Assembly: GCA_000151295.1 (NCBI GenBank)
Contig: GG745343.1
Coordinates: 916,193-976,554, forward strand
DNA from: Allomyces macrogynus ATCC 38327
Taxonomy: Eukaryota; Blastocladiomycota; Blastocladiomycetes; Blastocladiales; Blastocladiaceae
DNA: 60,362 bases
Direction: 5' to 3'
The position numbers were made by a program, and so were the translations under genes. Below are positions 43,879 through 54,645 of this stretch, piece by piece (position 1 is the stretch's first letter; every line of letters begins with the position of its first letter). The notes beneath the pieces are model-generated. The model made no database searches. It was not told the DNA's origin and saw only the letters and a program-made list of their open reading frames with translations.

Positions 43879-46800
43879 ATGAAGCTCATTCCCGGCACCG
43901 TCCTGCAAGTGGGCGAGCAGCGCGTCGTCGTCGACCGTTTCCTGGCTGAAGGTATTGTGGATCCGACCCGTTTCGCGGTGTCCGTGCTTTGACAGCTGGA
44001 CTGCGTCACGCCATCGCCAAGAAGCGCCTTGCGACCAGCGAAACAGCTGACCGAACTTTGGTCTTTTTACTGCGATTCAAGGCGGTCTCGCCCACGTCTA
44101 CCTGGTCCGGCTCGAGTCGACCAACGAAATCGTCGTGCTCAAGACCGTCTCGACGAGCACATCCGAGGGCATGCGCTGCATGCAAAACGAGGTGCAATAC
44201 ATGGTGCGTTACCCCCAAACGAAATGTCGTTGCTCGTGTCGCGAGCCTGACAGCTCTATCGTGCCGCGAATCGGTGCAGAAAATGTTCACGGGCCACAAG
44301 AACATTGTGCGCTTCATCGACGCCGAGTTTGTCCACCAAGGCGGGCAGCACGCGCTCATCTTGATGGAGTACTGTCCCGGTATGTTCGCGTCATCGAAAT
44401 GTGCTCATTCTCGCTTTGGCTCACCTGTGCAATTGCAGGCGGCCACGTCGTCGACGTCATGAACCGGCGTCTGCACAACCGGCTCAAGGAGCCCGAAATA
44501 CTCAAGATCTTTGGCGACGCATGCGAGGGGGTCGCGCGAATGCACTACGCCAAGCCGCCCGTGATCCACCGCGTACGTGGTCGTGTTCTCGCCTTTCCCT
44601 CCGCGGCAAGAGCTCACCTGCCGTTGTCGGACAACATTTAGGACTTGAAAGTCGAAAACCTGCTGCTCTCCGCGTCCAACGACTTCAAGCTGTGCGATTT
44701 CGGCAGTGCCACGACGCACATTTTGCCGCCGCGATCGGCCACGTTCTCGATTTCCAAGGCCGAGCTCGACGTGACGCACGAGGACGTGCAAAAGCACACA
44801 ACCGTCCAGTACCGTGCGCCGGAACTGTGCGACGTCTACATGGGTCGCGGGATTAACGAGGCCGTTGACATTTGGGCACTCGGCGTGATGCTCTACAAGC
44901 GTACGTGCGCGTTCCCCAACCTCATACCATGCTCACCGCGAATGTCACTTCTAACCACTGATCCCATCGCGGTAGTCTGCTACTACACGACGCCGTTCGA
45001 AAAGGAAGGCGTCAACGCCATCATGCACGCGCGGTACCGCATCCCACCGGAACCTGTCTTTTCCAAGGACCTGATCAACATGATCCGGTGGTGTCTCAAG
45101 GAAAACCCGCAGGACCGGCCCAACATATACCAGCTCGTCAAGGAAATCTGCCGGCTGCGCGCGTTGCCCGTGCCCATCGAAAACATCTACCCCGACCGCA
45201 CCCCCACACCTGCGGTCCTCCCACCGCCACCGCAACCGTCCGGCGCGCCACCCATGATGCTGCCCAACGGCCTGCGCCCGATGGCCATGCCCGGCGCGAC
45301 GGGCCAGTACATGGGCGCCGGCAGCATGCCGATGCCGCAACCAATGCGCCGCGGCCGCGTGCGCCCGACGTCGACGTCGGCGATCCCGAATGCTCAGTTG
45401 GCCGACGGTATGTTCCAGCCGTTCCCGTCGCCGGTCGCGCCAGGACCAAGGATGCCAGCGGGGAACGGGTCGCCGTTCCCAGCATTCGAGGACGTGATTG
45501 GGGGTGGTGCCGATACGGGCGGGTACCCACCGACGCCGGGGGCCGGTGGGTCGCCGACGGTCGCGTATGCTCCGATGTCGCCGTTTGGGCCGCCGCCGGA
45601 CGCGCAGCAGCAGCAACAACAGCAGCAGCAACAAGCAGCCGCAGTGTACCAGCAGCAGCAACAGCAGCAGCAGATCCAGCAACAGCAGCAACAGCAACAG
45701 CAGCAGGCCGCCGCCGTGTACGCGCAGCGATCGTCTCCACCGGTTCCGCAGCAGCAAATGTTTGCGAGTCCCGGATCCATGGGCGGTCTCAACGACACGT
45801 TTGGCCGTCTCACGCTCGACAGCAACGGCTCGTCCGCGGGCGCCAGGTCGCCGATGCGCGTGCCGATGCCCATGCCGATGCCTACGCCGGGCGTGCCGTA
45901 CCACAGCCAGGGTAGCCTGAACGTGCTCGACCGACCGATGAGCGTGGGCGTGACCGGCGCCATGGGAGCCACTGCTGCGACTGCGACCGGCGGCGGATCA
46001 AGCAACCTGCACCGTCGTGCCGCGTCGTACGGCGGCGGCTCGGCGCCGGTCCCGTCACCCGCCGCCGCAGCTGCTGGCAGCTACCCGTCGGTCACGTCTA
46101 CGCCATCGCCGCTGGGCGGGCCCAAGTCGTCAATGGCCAAGAGCGTCAACGGGTCCGCCAACCTTCTGTCCGTCGCGCCGACACCGACGCGGCCACACCG
46201 GTTCCAGAACCGTCTCGCGTGGCTCGACCGGTACCTGCAGGCGCCGCGCGGGTTCCGCACCAAGTACTTGACGCGCATTGTGACCGAGTCCTGGCGGTGC
46301 GCAATCGTGCACACGTCGCGCGTCGCCTGGTGGCAGGACCGGCTCCGGCAATCTGCGCTCTACACGGACCCGCTCGTCGCGCTGCGCGCTTTGTGTCTCG
46401 TGCACACGGTCCTGCGGCATGCGAGCCCGGCACTCGTCGCGGATATCGTGACGCCGCCGCGCGGGACCGAACCGATGGAGCTCGCGAGGGCGCAGTTCCG
46501 TACGCCGTTCCACGCGCGCGAGAAGTTTGTCGCGCTCTACGCGGGTGTGCTGCTCGCCGTCGCGCAATTCCACGTCAAGTTCCCGAAACTCGACGGCAGC
46601 TACCACGTGCACGACCCCGCCAAGGCCGATGCTGCGCAGGCTGACGCGGCAGCGACGGGGACCAGCACGTCGACGGCGGCGACGTCGCCGTACGCAGGCG
46701 CGCACCACCACCACGCGCGGCCGCAGCACCCGGACCTGTCGAATGAAGTGAAAATGGACATGGCCGACGGGGCCAAGACGCTGCTCGAGAGTCTTGCCGA

Positions 46801-47393
46801 GTACGTCCTGTTTGCGTTTGAGCACGCGGCCGAGTTGCGCGAGACGGGCCACTTGGAGCTGTTCCACGCGATGATCTTGGTGCTTGAAGAGGCATTTGCC
46901 GTCTACATGCTCTACATGTACCTGCTCTCGCAGCTGCAAGGGTCGGCGGATGTGCGGCTGCAAATGCATTTGCGGTCGCTCGACGCGACGTCGCATTTGC
47001 TCGGGCATTTGGCGAGTGCGACGCAGCGCAGCGTGCCAGAGGGGCTCGGGTATGCGGTGCCGGCGTATCGACCTGTACGTATTACTCTCCCCCGTATGTC
47101 TTGGATCCGGTGGGTGAACTTGACGGCGCAAGCTGACCGCCATGCCTTCCACCCGATCCCAGTCCACGGACGTGACCGCCAAGTGGGTCCAGCCGGCCTC
47201 GCTGATCCCGAAAGTCGTTCGGCGCCTAATCCGGCGACAAATCGACCCGTCCGCGCTCGCCGACACGCGCGTTGTCAACGACCGGATCCAGTCGCGGCCA
47301 GAGTACGGCAGTGTCTACAGCGCGCCCAACGAGGATTTCCCCGACTCGTCCGACTCGGATGGCGAAACGTCGGTCCAGGGCACTGGCGCCTAA
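43879..47393 (+). CDS. NAK-family (Ark/Prk, AAK1-like) kinase with a helical C-terminal domain
   Basis: Seven exons: 43879-43951, 44082-44203, 44280-44379, 44439-44572, 44642-44900, 44976-47074 and 47163-47393 (1005 residues). The kinase domain (about 1-310) has AEGGLAHVYLVR, ILMEYCPGGHVVDVMNRRL, KPPVIHRDLKVENLLLS, KLCDFGSATTH and DIWALGVMLYKLCYYTTPF. These are the hallmarks of NAK kinases, which phosphorylate clathrin adaptors and actin regulators in endocytosis. A Pro/Met/Gly/Gln-rich linker with poly-Q follows. From about residue 620 comes a helical region (RFQNRLAWLDRYLQAPRGF, then VALRALCLVHTVLRHASP and FHAREKFVALYAGVLLAV). Its pattern recalls an ANTH/ENTH-type membrane-binding superhelix; that assignment is tentative. 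Intron 5 (75 nt) has no stop and is a multiple of three. Intron positions were chosen by phase and family match. Confidence 0.88.
45605..45718 (+). repeat. CAG/CAA repeat coding for poly-glutamine in the NAK-like kinase
   Basis: Three short runs of CAG and CAA separated by Ala-Ala-Val-Tyr codons lie in the linker between the kinase domain and the helical domain. They stay in frame. The two AAAVY-type spacers suggest an internal duplication. Confidence 0.8.
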
Positions 47394-47828
47394 ATTCGAC
47401 GCGGCGCGGCGTGATGTATTAGATGGCAGGGCCGTGAGGGGTTGTATCGCGAATGAAATCAGTTTCACTTTGTGTTGTTCGGCCTGATGCGTGTGGATGA
47501 GTGAGGGAAAACGCTGGCGCCGTTGGAAATTCGTGCTCCGTCGCGGTCTACAGGGCACATTGATGTATTTACAATCGTCGACCACAGCCGACAATCACAA
47601 GAGGAATGCGAGAGGAGGGAGGGGCTCCTGTTGGAGAACAACTGAGCGGAACAATCAAAAGAAGAAAAGTCAACCAAAAACCTTCGCCCCAAAATCAAGT
47701 CAAGCAATCACAATGAGAGCAAGCAGGTGCACGCAAAAATGAGGTGGACGAAAGATCACACCAAACTCGAGCAAAGTAACGGCGCTGAGCACGAGCGCGC
47801 ACGACCGACCCCGACGACGGCACGCTAT
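47394..47828. other. Convergent intergenic region
   Basis: These 435 bases between two 3' ends are less GC-rich and A-rich around 47640-47720. No gene seen; both 3' untranslated regions are expected here. Confidence 0.5.
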
Positions 47829-49061
47829 CTACTGCCACCGCTCGAGCATGTTCGCCCACGCCTCGGTATCCACAAACGTCGCGTCCCAATGGCGGAAGAA
47901 CCCGTGCTTCATGATGACTTCCGGCGGCGGCCGCATCGCCGGGTCCTTGACGAGACACCGGTCGATAAAATCGCGGAACCCCGTACTGAGTCGCCCCGTC
48001 GGGTTCGTCGGCGAATAAATCAACTCCGGCGGGACCGTCGGTGCCGGCTCCTTGGTAATGTAGTCGAGCACTTCGAAAATGGGCACGTGCTGGTGCCGGC
48101 GTGCGGGCGTCTCGCCGTCGGCGGCTAGGGCCGTCATCATGGCGCCCTTGGCGGGCACGTCAAACGGGTAAGGGAATCGGCCAATGGCGAGTTCAAGCAG
48201 GGAGATGCCGAGCGACCACACGTCGGACCGGACCGTGTACTCTTGCCCTTGGATGCGCTCGGGGGACATGTAAAAGGAAGTGCCGACAAACGTGTTGGCC
48301 ATGGAGTTGACGAGCAGGCCTGAGACGCCAAAGTCGCACAGCTTGATTTCGCCCCTGGAGGATCGGGCCAGGCGGTTGTCAGCGACCTCGCCGATCGAAA
48401 GAGACCCAAACGGTAAAAACCAGACGTACCTCCTGGTCACGACGATATTCGACGGCTTGACATCGCGATGAATGACGCGATGCTGACGATGCAAGTAGCG
48501 CAACGAGTGCACGACGGCAACACAAATCTTGCCGAGCAGATCCTCGGTAAAGAACCCGCCTGCGGCGTAGACACGGCTCGCAATCTGGTCCAGCGACCCA
48601 AGCTCGCAATACTCCATGCACATGCACAGCGACGCCTCGTCCGTGTAGCACCCATAGTACTGCACGATATACGGGCTCGCAAACGAGTGCAGCAGCGTGA
48701 GTTCGCGCACGACCGCCGGTAACGTGGCCGGGTCCATGGCGACCGTCTTGCGCGCAACGACCGTGCCCGTTGGCACGTGCACGCACTTGACGACTGCGCC
48801 CGACGCGCCTTCGCCGAGCGCTTCTTGCTCGACGAGGTCTTCCTTGCGCAACTCGCCGAGCGAGCCCGTGCGTGCGGCTTCGAGCAAAGCCGCGGTTTCG
48901 GACGCCGAAGGGGCCGCCGCGCCGGTCGTGGATGCGTGTGCTGCGTGCCATTGCAGCCAGTGCGCGGTGCCGGTGCCGCCGTTGCTCCCGCCGCTGCCGG
49001 GACCCGCCGGTGCGGGCATCACGAGGCGTAGTGCGGGGCGGTCGCCCTTCTTGCCAATCAT
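47829..49061 (-). CDS. MAP kinase kinase (MEK / STE7 / MKK1-like)
   Basis: Two exons (49061-48430 and 48354-47829) give 385 residues. Motifs: EALGEGASGAVVKCVH (glycine loop), VVARKTV (Lys), CMEYCELGSLDQI, HRDVKPSNIVV, KLCDFGVSG, and the activation loop VNSMANTFVGTSFYMSPERIQG. The latter has the Ser and Thr positions phosphorylated by MAPKKKs and the SPERIQG of the MEK/STE7/MKK1 group rather than PBS2. A basic KKGDRPALRL near the N-terminus could be a MAPK docking site. The 75-nt intron (48429-48355) begins GTACGT and ends CAG, is a multiple of three and lacks stops. Unspliced RNA would insert 25 residues between the catalytic loop and DFG. Pathway (mating, wall integrity or growth) cannot be assigned. 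Confidence 0.93.
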   Translation of the reverse strand: MIGKKGDRPALRLVMPAPAGPGSGGSNGGTGTAHWLQWHAAHASTTGAAAPSASETAALLEAARTGSLGELRKEDLVEQEALGEGASGAVVKCVHVPTGTVVARKTVAMDPATLPAVVRELTLLHSFASPYIVQYYGCYTDEASLCMCMEYCELGSLDQIASRVYAAGGFFTEDLLGKICVAVVHSLRYLHRQHRVIHRDVKPSNIVVTRRYVWFLPFGSLSIGEVADNRLARSSRGEIKLCDFGVSGLLVNSMANTFVGTSFYMSPERIQGQEYTVRSDVWSLGISLLELAIGRFPYPFDVPAKGAMMTALAADGETPARRHQHVPIFEVLDYITKEPAPTVPPELIYSPTNPTGRLSTGFRDFIDRCLVKDPAMRPPPEVIMKHGFFRHWDATFVDTEAWANMLERWQ

Positions 49062-50224
49062 GGTTGCAGTGCGTCGAGTTGGTCGAGGTCAGGAACAGCG
49101 TTTGGCGTGAACCGCGTCGAGGGAACTGCGAGCAGGACGAGCGAGGAGAAGTAGTCGACACGGTTCGTCTAGGCTAGTCTATACGACGCGCACGCGCGCG
49201 CTCGGGCAGGTGGAGAATGGGCGCGCGAACAGGGTCCGGCGCGAGCCGTATGGCGGCGCTCCCTCGTGTGGCGGGAAACGAGTGTTTCTGGTCCGACCCG
49301 GCGTTCCAGAACAGTGGCGTGCAGCGGGTCAGGCGGCGCTCGTTATCCTCGTCGTCGGCGCACTCTCTCGCTGGTCTGGTGCGGGTGAGCAGAGCGAACA
49401 GGAGGTCAATCACGTCGTCGTGAAAGAGAGAGAAAGAGAGGAGCGAGCCCGCGACACTCCGAATGAACGAGATGAACGACGGCAGAGAACACAGGCACGA
49501 CCACCGGCGCACTGAGCCCATGCAGTACCCCCGCTCCATGGTCGAGACCCATGCGAACAAAGTGGTCGCCGAGCCAAGGCACATCATACGCGCCATGGAC
49601 GAGACCAGGGCTGGTGCGGGCCGTGAACCGCGTGGGCGCCAGGCTTGACCCACCGCCTCCAACCGCCACCGCGGTTCTGCCATGGTTCGTCGAGAACTCG
49701 GGGAAATTGGCACACGATGGTCGCGCGCGATGGGCGTGGTCAAATGAAGTTCGGGAATCGGAGCTGAAGACATACGGGAAAGATTTGGTGCTGGTGGTCG
49801 GCGAGCCTGTGAGGCCGGTGCTGCGGGACGTTGACCAGAGGTTCCTGCTCTGGAGCAACGGACGCGGGCGAATGCAGCAAGTCGCGCTTGGCGATGAGTT
49901 GTGAGGAGAGAGTACGTTTGAGAGTCGACTTGTGGCCTGCACTCACTTCAGCCGCGTAAGAAGTCGTTGTGGCTCGGTCGTCTTTGTCGAGTTTTGCAAA
50001 CGACGGCCACAACGGCGATCCAGCCAAGACAGTCTCCCGACGCGAGCAAGTGATGGAAAAAGCAATGTCAAGTGCGGGAAAGGTAGGAATTCCTGGTGTA
50101 TATATTTACATGCTGCCGCCCGCCATTTTCTCCGGCCACCAGCTTAGAAGTCGGTGTTATGGTACGGTCCTGCGGCCTGGAAGGAGGCTGCGTCGCGCGC
50201 GCGTCGTACTTCGTCCTGTTGTGG
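49062..50224. other. Gene-poor interval upstream of the MAP kinase kinase
   Basis: No family was recognised on either strand. A plus-strand frame from about 49610 to 49904 (VLPWFVENSGKLAHDGRA, then GKDLVLVVGEPVRPVLRDV) reads like protein but has no match I know and no clear start; I do not call it. The interval includes the MAP kinase kinase promoter. A GGTGGAGAA 9-mer lies at 49209-49217. Confidence 0.4.
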
Positions 50225-50809
50225 TCAAAAGCGGGTCAGACCTTTGCACCTGGAGCGTGCGCGCGTCGACAAGAGAATGATAAAAAGTACGTTGAACCGG
50301 CCCAGGAGAACGGCAATGTCGCTGACGAGCGAGTCAATAGCTTCACGCAGCGCCTGCTTGGGCGAGGTTTCGTCGGTGGTCTGGACTTTGAGCACAAAGT
50401 AATGCTCGAGCGGGTGCGGCACCTTGTACCCGGCAAAGAGCACGCGCTTGTCGCGGAGCAGGGCACTACCCCGTGCAACAAATGGTCGCAGGTTAGCCGG
50501 TTGTGCGGTCGGCATGGGCGGACGGCGCGTGTTGCCACGTACGCCTTGAGCAGCGTGCCGAGCGTGTGGTCCTCGCGCTGAATCTGAATGGTCGCGGCGT
50601 TGGGCAACCGCGTGTCCGGGGTCACGGTGATTCTGCAGCGACGGAACCATTGGAGTGGCCAGATTCGCTGGTCAATTGTCCATTCCGGTATTCGAAGGTG
50701 CTGTCCATGATCATCATTGTCGTCATCATTCGAAATCGGCCAGGTCGACACGGCACTTTTTGACACCCTCGGGCAGAACAAAGATCTCAAAGCGGTCGGG
50801 GGCGTTCAT
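50225..50809 (-). CDS. RPB11: RNA polymerase II subunit RPB11
   Basis: Exons 50809-50757, 50632-50543 and 50465-50225 give 127 residues (typical length about 115-120). RPB11 forms the alpha-like heterodimer with RPB3 that nucleates polymerase II assembly. Visible blocks: [16 protein letters not shown] at the N-terminus, [18 protein letters not shown] (the conserved alpha-motif) and [44 protein letters not shown] follows. The last residues after GRFN come from reading through a possible 41-nt intron (GTACTT to CCAG). If that is spliced, the C-terminus changes and is a few residues longer. The core identity is certain; the extreme C-terminus is not. Confidence 0.92.
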
Positions 50810-51254
50810 GGTGCTGAGCGGGTCGCAGACGGTATTGCGGGTACTTGCAGCAGCGGGTGCAAGGGTCGGTCGGCCAGGAATCCGGCGCGACGGCAGGCGC
50901 GAGCGAACGAGTCAAAAGGAGCTGACGCCTGACAAACGTCCACGTCACACATGTCGGGGGAGCGTCTCGCATGCAGACAGAGCAGAACACGTTTGGTGGA
51001 GAGGTGTGTCAGGGCGCCAGTTGAGCGGGCTGACAGGCGTGCGCCACAAAGTGATGCAAGCTGACGAAGACGCGTCACTGTTCGAGTTTTGCTGCTGTTT
51101 CGGCCGGTCAGCACGTCGCGCCGCCGTGAAATCAAATTCGACCGGCGGCCGACGCGACCCGGCGCGCCCATTTGGATCGCGCACCAGAGCGCAGCTGATT
51201 GTTTCTCCCTCGCTCGGACCAGACCGACCGACCAACGCGCAACCCAAACCAAAC
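50810..51254. promoter_or_regulatory. Divergent promoter region of RPB11 and the haem peroxidase
   Basis: About 445 bases between divergent starts, with no gene recognised. The last part before 51255 is rich in A and C (ACCGACCAACGCGCAACCC), as in a leader. Confidence 0.45.
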
Positions 51255-52164
51255 ATGGCCGCCACCAAGACCGCGGCCGACTACGAGGCCGTCGCCAAGG
51301 ACATTGTCGCCATCCTCGACCGCCCCGGCTACGACGACGGCAGCATCGGCCCCGTCCTCGTGCGTCTCGCCTGGCACGCGTCGGGCACCTACGACAGGAA
51401 GTCCAAGACAGGCGGCAGCGATGGCGCCACCATGCGCTTCAAGCGTACGCTTCTCGCGAGTTTGCCGAGCCCGACACTCGTCGTCGGCACTCGAACTGAC
51501 GCGCTTCCTCCATTCACGTCACATAGCCGAGGCGACCGACGGTGCCAACGCCGGTCTCGAGCACGCACGTGCCTTCCTCGAGCCCATCAAGGCCAAGCAC
51601 CCGTGGATCTCGTACGCCGACCTGTGGACGCTTGCCGGCGTGACGGCCGTCGAGGCCATGGGCGGCCCCAAGGTCCCGTGGACCCCGGGCCGCACTGACA
51701 AGACCGAGGCCACCGTCAAGGCCACCGACATCCCGCCGAACGGCCGTCTGCCCGATGCCGCACAGGGCGCGCCCCATATTCGGGACGTTTTTTACCGAAT
51801 GGGCTTCACGGACCGCGAGATTGTCGCGCTCCTCGGCGCGCACTCGGTTGGTCGCTGCCACACGGACCGCTCGGGCTACTCGGGCCCGTGGACCTACACG
51901 CCGACGCGCTTCTCGAACCAGTACTTCAAGCTGTTGCTCTCGGTCAAGTGGGTCGAGAAGAAGTGGGACGGCCCCAAGCAGTTTGTCGACGAGGACGACG
52001 AATTAATGATGCTACCTGGAGACCTGGCCTTCATTCTCGACGGCGAATTTAAGAAGTATGTCGAGCTCTACGCCAAGGACAAGGACGCGTTCTACGCCGA
52101 CTTTGCCGCTGCGTTCGGCAAGCTGCTCGAGCTCGGCGTCAAGCGCGGCAAGACCAAGCTGTAA
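51255..52164 (+). CDS. Class I haem peroxidase, cytochrome c peroxidase-like
   Basis: Two exons (51255-51444 and 51527-52164) give 275 residues. Catalytic blocks are intact: [12 protein letters not shown] with the distal Arg, Trp and His; [20 protein letters not shown]; and [22 protein letters not shown] with the proximal His and the tryptophan expected to hold the radical. [14 protein letters not shown] and [29 protein letters not shown] near the C-terminus match cytochrome c peroxidase better than plant ascorbate peroxidase. There is no mitochondrial presequence before [16 protein letters not shown], so the protein is probably cytosolic, unlike yeast CCP1. It reduces hydrogen peroxide; the physiological electron donor (cytochrome c or ascorbate) cannot be read from the sequence. 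Confidence 0.92.
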
Positions 52165-52593
52165 ACCAAGCCGGTCGTGTCCCGTGCTTGTGATGTTGGC
52201 GGGTGGCCGTTTTTGATTCCATGATTGCCTGTGGGTCGGTTTCGTACATGGCAATACAAAGCTGTGTCTGGTCGTGGCGAGGGGGCGCTTGTCCCCTTTT
52301 GTCGTGCCGGAATCAGCTTTCATTTTCGCACTGGCTTTACCGTTATCAGTTTCTTCTTGCGAGGCACTGTGCCGGGAAAGGAACTTCCACTCATCGTTTT
52401 AATAACGAGAGACGAGCAAGATAAGCCAATGATTCCACTGTTACTTCGAACGCAGTGCGGCTCAGCTGGAGTGGGTCTCAAGCTCAAATCCATTTTTACA
52501 CCAGCTACACAAGATGCAATACAAGACGGCTCAACTGTTTGCCGTGAGACGAGCCAGCGACAAACCAGCGACAAAAAAAAATTACGATATCTA
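52165..52593. other. Convergent intergenic region
   Basis: 429 bases between the peroxidase and SPOUT1 3' ends. It is T-rich downstream of the peroxidase stop and A-rich towards 52560-52590. No gene seen. Confidence 0.5.
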
Positions 52594-53817
52594 TTATTTT
52601 AACTTGCTCGCTGCTGTCCCCGCACCTGCCATCGGCAGCGGCGAGTTGTCCCCATTCGCTTCCACATGCGGCTTGAGTAGCGCAAGCGACAGCAGCATCG
52701 CCTCCTCGGTACGAATCGTGCGCGACCCTTGGTTCGGGCACGTATTGATCCAAACATCAAACAGCGACCCGGCGTCCTCGGGCGCAACCGGGATCGCGGC
52801 ATCGGCCTCGATCGCGGCCTCGATCCCCTTGACGCCGCCAAACACGATCAGCAAGTGGCGGAATGGCGGCAAGAGGCCATCGCTCGCGGATGACGTGATC
52901 GCAGCCATCGGCGACCCGCGCTCGGACGTGCCCACCTTGTAGTCGTACTCTTCGCCAAACGGCGACTCCGTAAACACTTTACTGAGCCCTTCGGCCAGCC
53001 GCACCTGGTACCCCCAGTAGAGCCCAGCTGTCTCGCGCGGCGTCTTGCGCGCGACCAACGTGCCCGCGGGCAGGCCGGGGCACTCGGTCGAGTTGGCAAA
53101 CGCCATTTCCACGGTGACGCGCACGCCTGGCTGCACCGTCTTGTCGGCCACGTGTACGTCGCGGCGCAGCCCACAGTCGACGAGACAGCCTTTGGCGTTG
53201 CCCGGTGGCGATTTTTTCAGGACGACGCCCTCGCGGTAGGACGACCGCTCGTCGCCGCGCACGTGATGCGGCGCGTCCAGCGGGTTCAGCAGGCCGGCGT
53301 ACTTGAGCGACGCGTGGACCGGGAAAAACGCCTTGCGCAGGTACTGCGGGCATTCCTGGTACAGGAGAATGCGCGCGAGAAAGACGTTGGCGTCTTTCAT
53401 CGGGTCCGGGCGCATCGGCGTCGACGACTCGTTGTAGACGATGATCTCGTCAATGTTGTAGATGGCCGCGGTGCGCGCAATCTACCAGGACCAGAAATGA
53501 ATATTCGGTTTGGGCTCGGGGGATACGGCGCAGCAAGTTGAGCGCACCTGGCCCGCGACGTAGGTCTTGAGCTCGAGACTTTGGCAATTGTCGATGATCG
53601 ATCCGGGCACGGCAATCGACACCGTGTATCGCCTCGGGTGGCCCTTGGTGTTGCGCAGGGCACCGGTCGTCACGCCATCGTTGATTACGGGCCGAAATGC
53701 GGATGCTGGGCCGTCGGGCTGGTTGGAGAGCCGGTAGCCGACATTGTTCTTGCGCGGCCGTTTGGCGTTGGGGCCGTCATCGTTTTGCTGCTTGTCGCGC
53801 TTGCGTTGGTGGCTCAT
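52594..53817 (-). CDS. SPOUT1: SPOUT-domain methyltransferase (SPOUT1 / C9orf114 / CENP-32 family)
   Basis: Two exons (53817-53548 and 53481-52594) give 385 residues, typical for the family. The lysine- and arginine-rich start (KRDKQQNDDGPNAKRPRKN) suggests nuclear localisation. The conserved core begins YTVSIAVPGSIIDNCQS and continues ECPQYLRKAFFPVHASLKYAGLLNPLDAPHHVR. The SPOUT knot region includes ETAGLYWGYQVRLAEGLS, YDYKVGTSERGS, LLIVFGGVKGIE and NTCPNQGSRTIRTEEAML, which forms the S-adenosylmethionine pocket. The family is a putative RNA methyltransferase, linked in animals to the mitotic spindle and centromere. A further minus-strand gene ends only 24 bases upstream of this start. Confidence 0.94.
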
Positions 53818-53840
53818 GGTGTCGATGAGTGTGGATGTGA

Positions 53841-54130
53841 TCAGAGCTGAATCGCGAAATGGCCGGAGCGGGTGCCCCAAGCACGAGGGTGCGTCTTGGT
53901 CACCGCAATCGGCGTGACCAGTTGCCACTTGCCAGCGCCAGCTCCAAACAGCTGCCGCTGCGCCATCCCGAGCAGCTTCGAGCACGCTCAACTTGAGCCG
54001 ATTCCAATGATAATCATACAAGGAATAGCCGATGTAGAACATGGTTTCCCAGCGTCGACCGTTGGGAGGAGGATAACCCATAGTTGGCCGTCATTTGCGC
54101 GACAAAAGCGCCAAGCAACGCCAGGCCCAT
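53841..54130 (-). CDS. Possible small protein or 3' exons of a larger gene, unrecognised
   Basis: A two-exon model (54130-54020 and 53975-53841, with a 44-nt intron GTATGA to GAAG) joins in phase to 81 residues. The N-terminal part (MGLALLGAFVAQMTANYG) is hydrophobic. The C-terminal part reads very much like protein (GKWQLVTPIAVTKTHPRAWG, then GHFAIQL-stop). Further exons may lie upstream, where GGGTGGAGAG occurs at 54199-54208 in the orientation seen in minus-strand introns. No family recognised. The end lies 24 bases before the SPOUT1 start codon, unusually close for two genes on one strand. Confidence 0.35.
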
Positions 54131-54645
54131 GGTTCGTGATGTCTCAAGTATCAGCGGGGTGGTTCAGAGCATCAATATCGACGCCAGACCATGCTGACAG
54201 GGTGGAGAGGCTGCGGTTCGGTGTTCTCAGTTCAATCTGAGAAATGTGACGCGAAAAGGGTGCCAAAGCGCAGAGCGAAACGCACTGAGTCGGGATCAGC
54301 GGCGCACTACCATGCAGCAACGCCCAATCCTCCACGGTGCCAGCTGGTAAAGGCAGTGCGCGAGTAGGGGACGAAGATGACGACGAAAATGTGCGAGAGG
54401 GTGCGTCCGCCATCAAACCGACAATTCATAGTTGCATAGTTGTGCCAACCTGCGACGCCAAAAAAAATCGGCCGCGCTCTTGCGATACTGCGGCCAGGGC
54501 CCCAAGACAACGATTGAGGGATAATAAATGAATGGTTATCGATATCACGGCAACCCCGACCACTCCATCAACTTCATGCCCATGCTCTCAACGAATCTTG
54601 CGGCCTTGACCGCGACCAGAAAACACTAAAATGAAAACAAAGACA
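54131..54645. other. Intergenic or intronic region, unresolved
   Basis: No supported gene. It may contain upstream exons of the small minus-strand gene ending at 53841. The part from 54520 to 54640 is less GC-rich, as expected for a 3' end region of the next gene. Confidence 0.35.

Noticed and set aside
49551..49904. 117-codon plus-strand frame between the MAP kinase kinase and RPB11
   Set aside because: Some segments look protein-like, but there is no known family, the start is arbitrary and a minus-strand frame is equally open.
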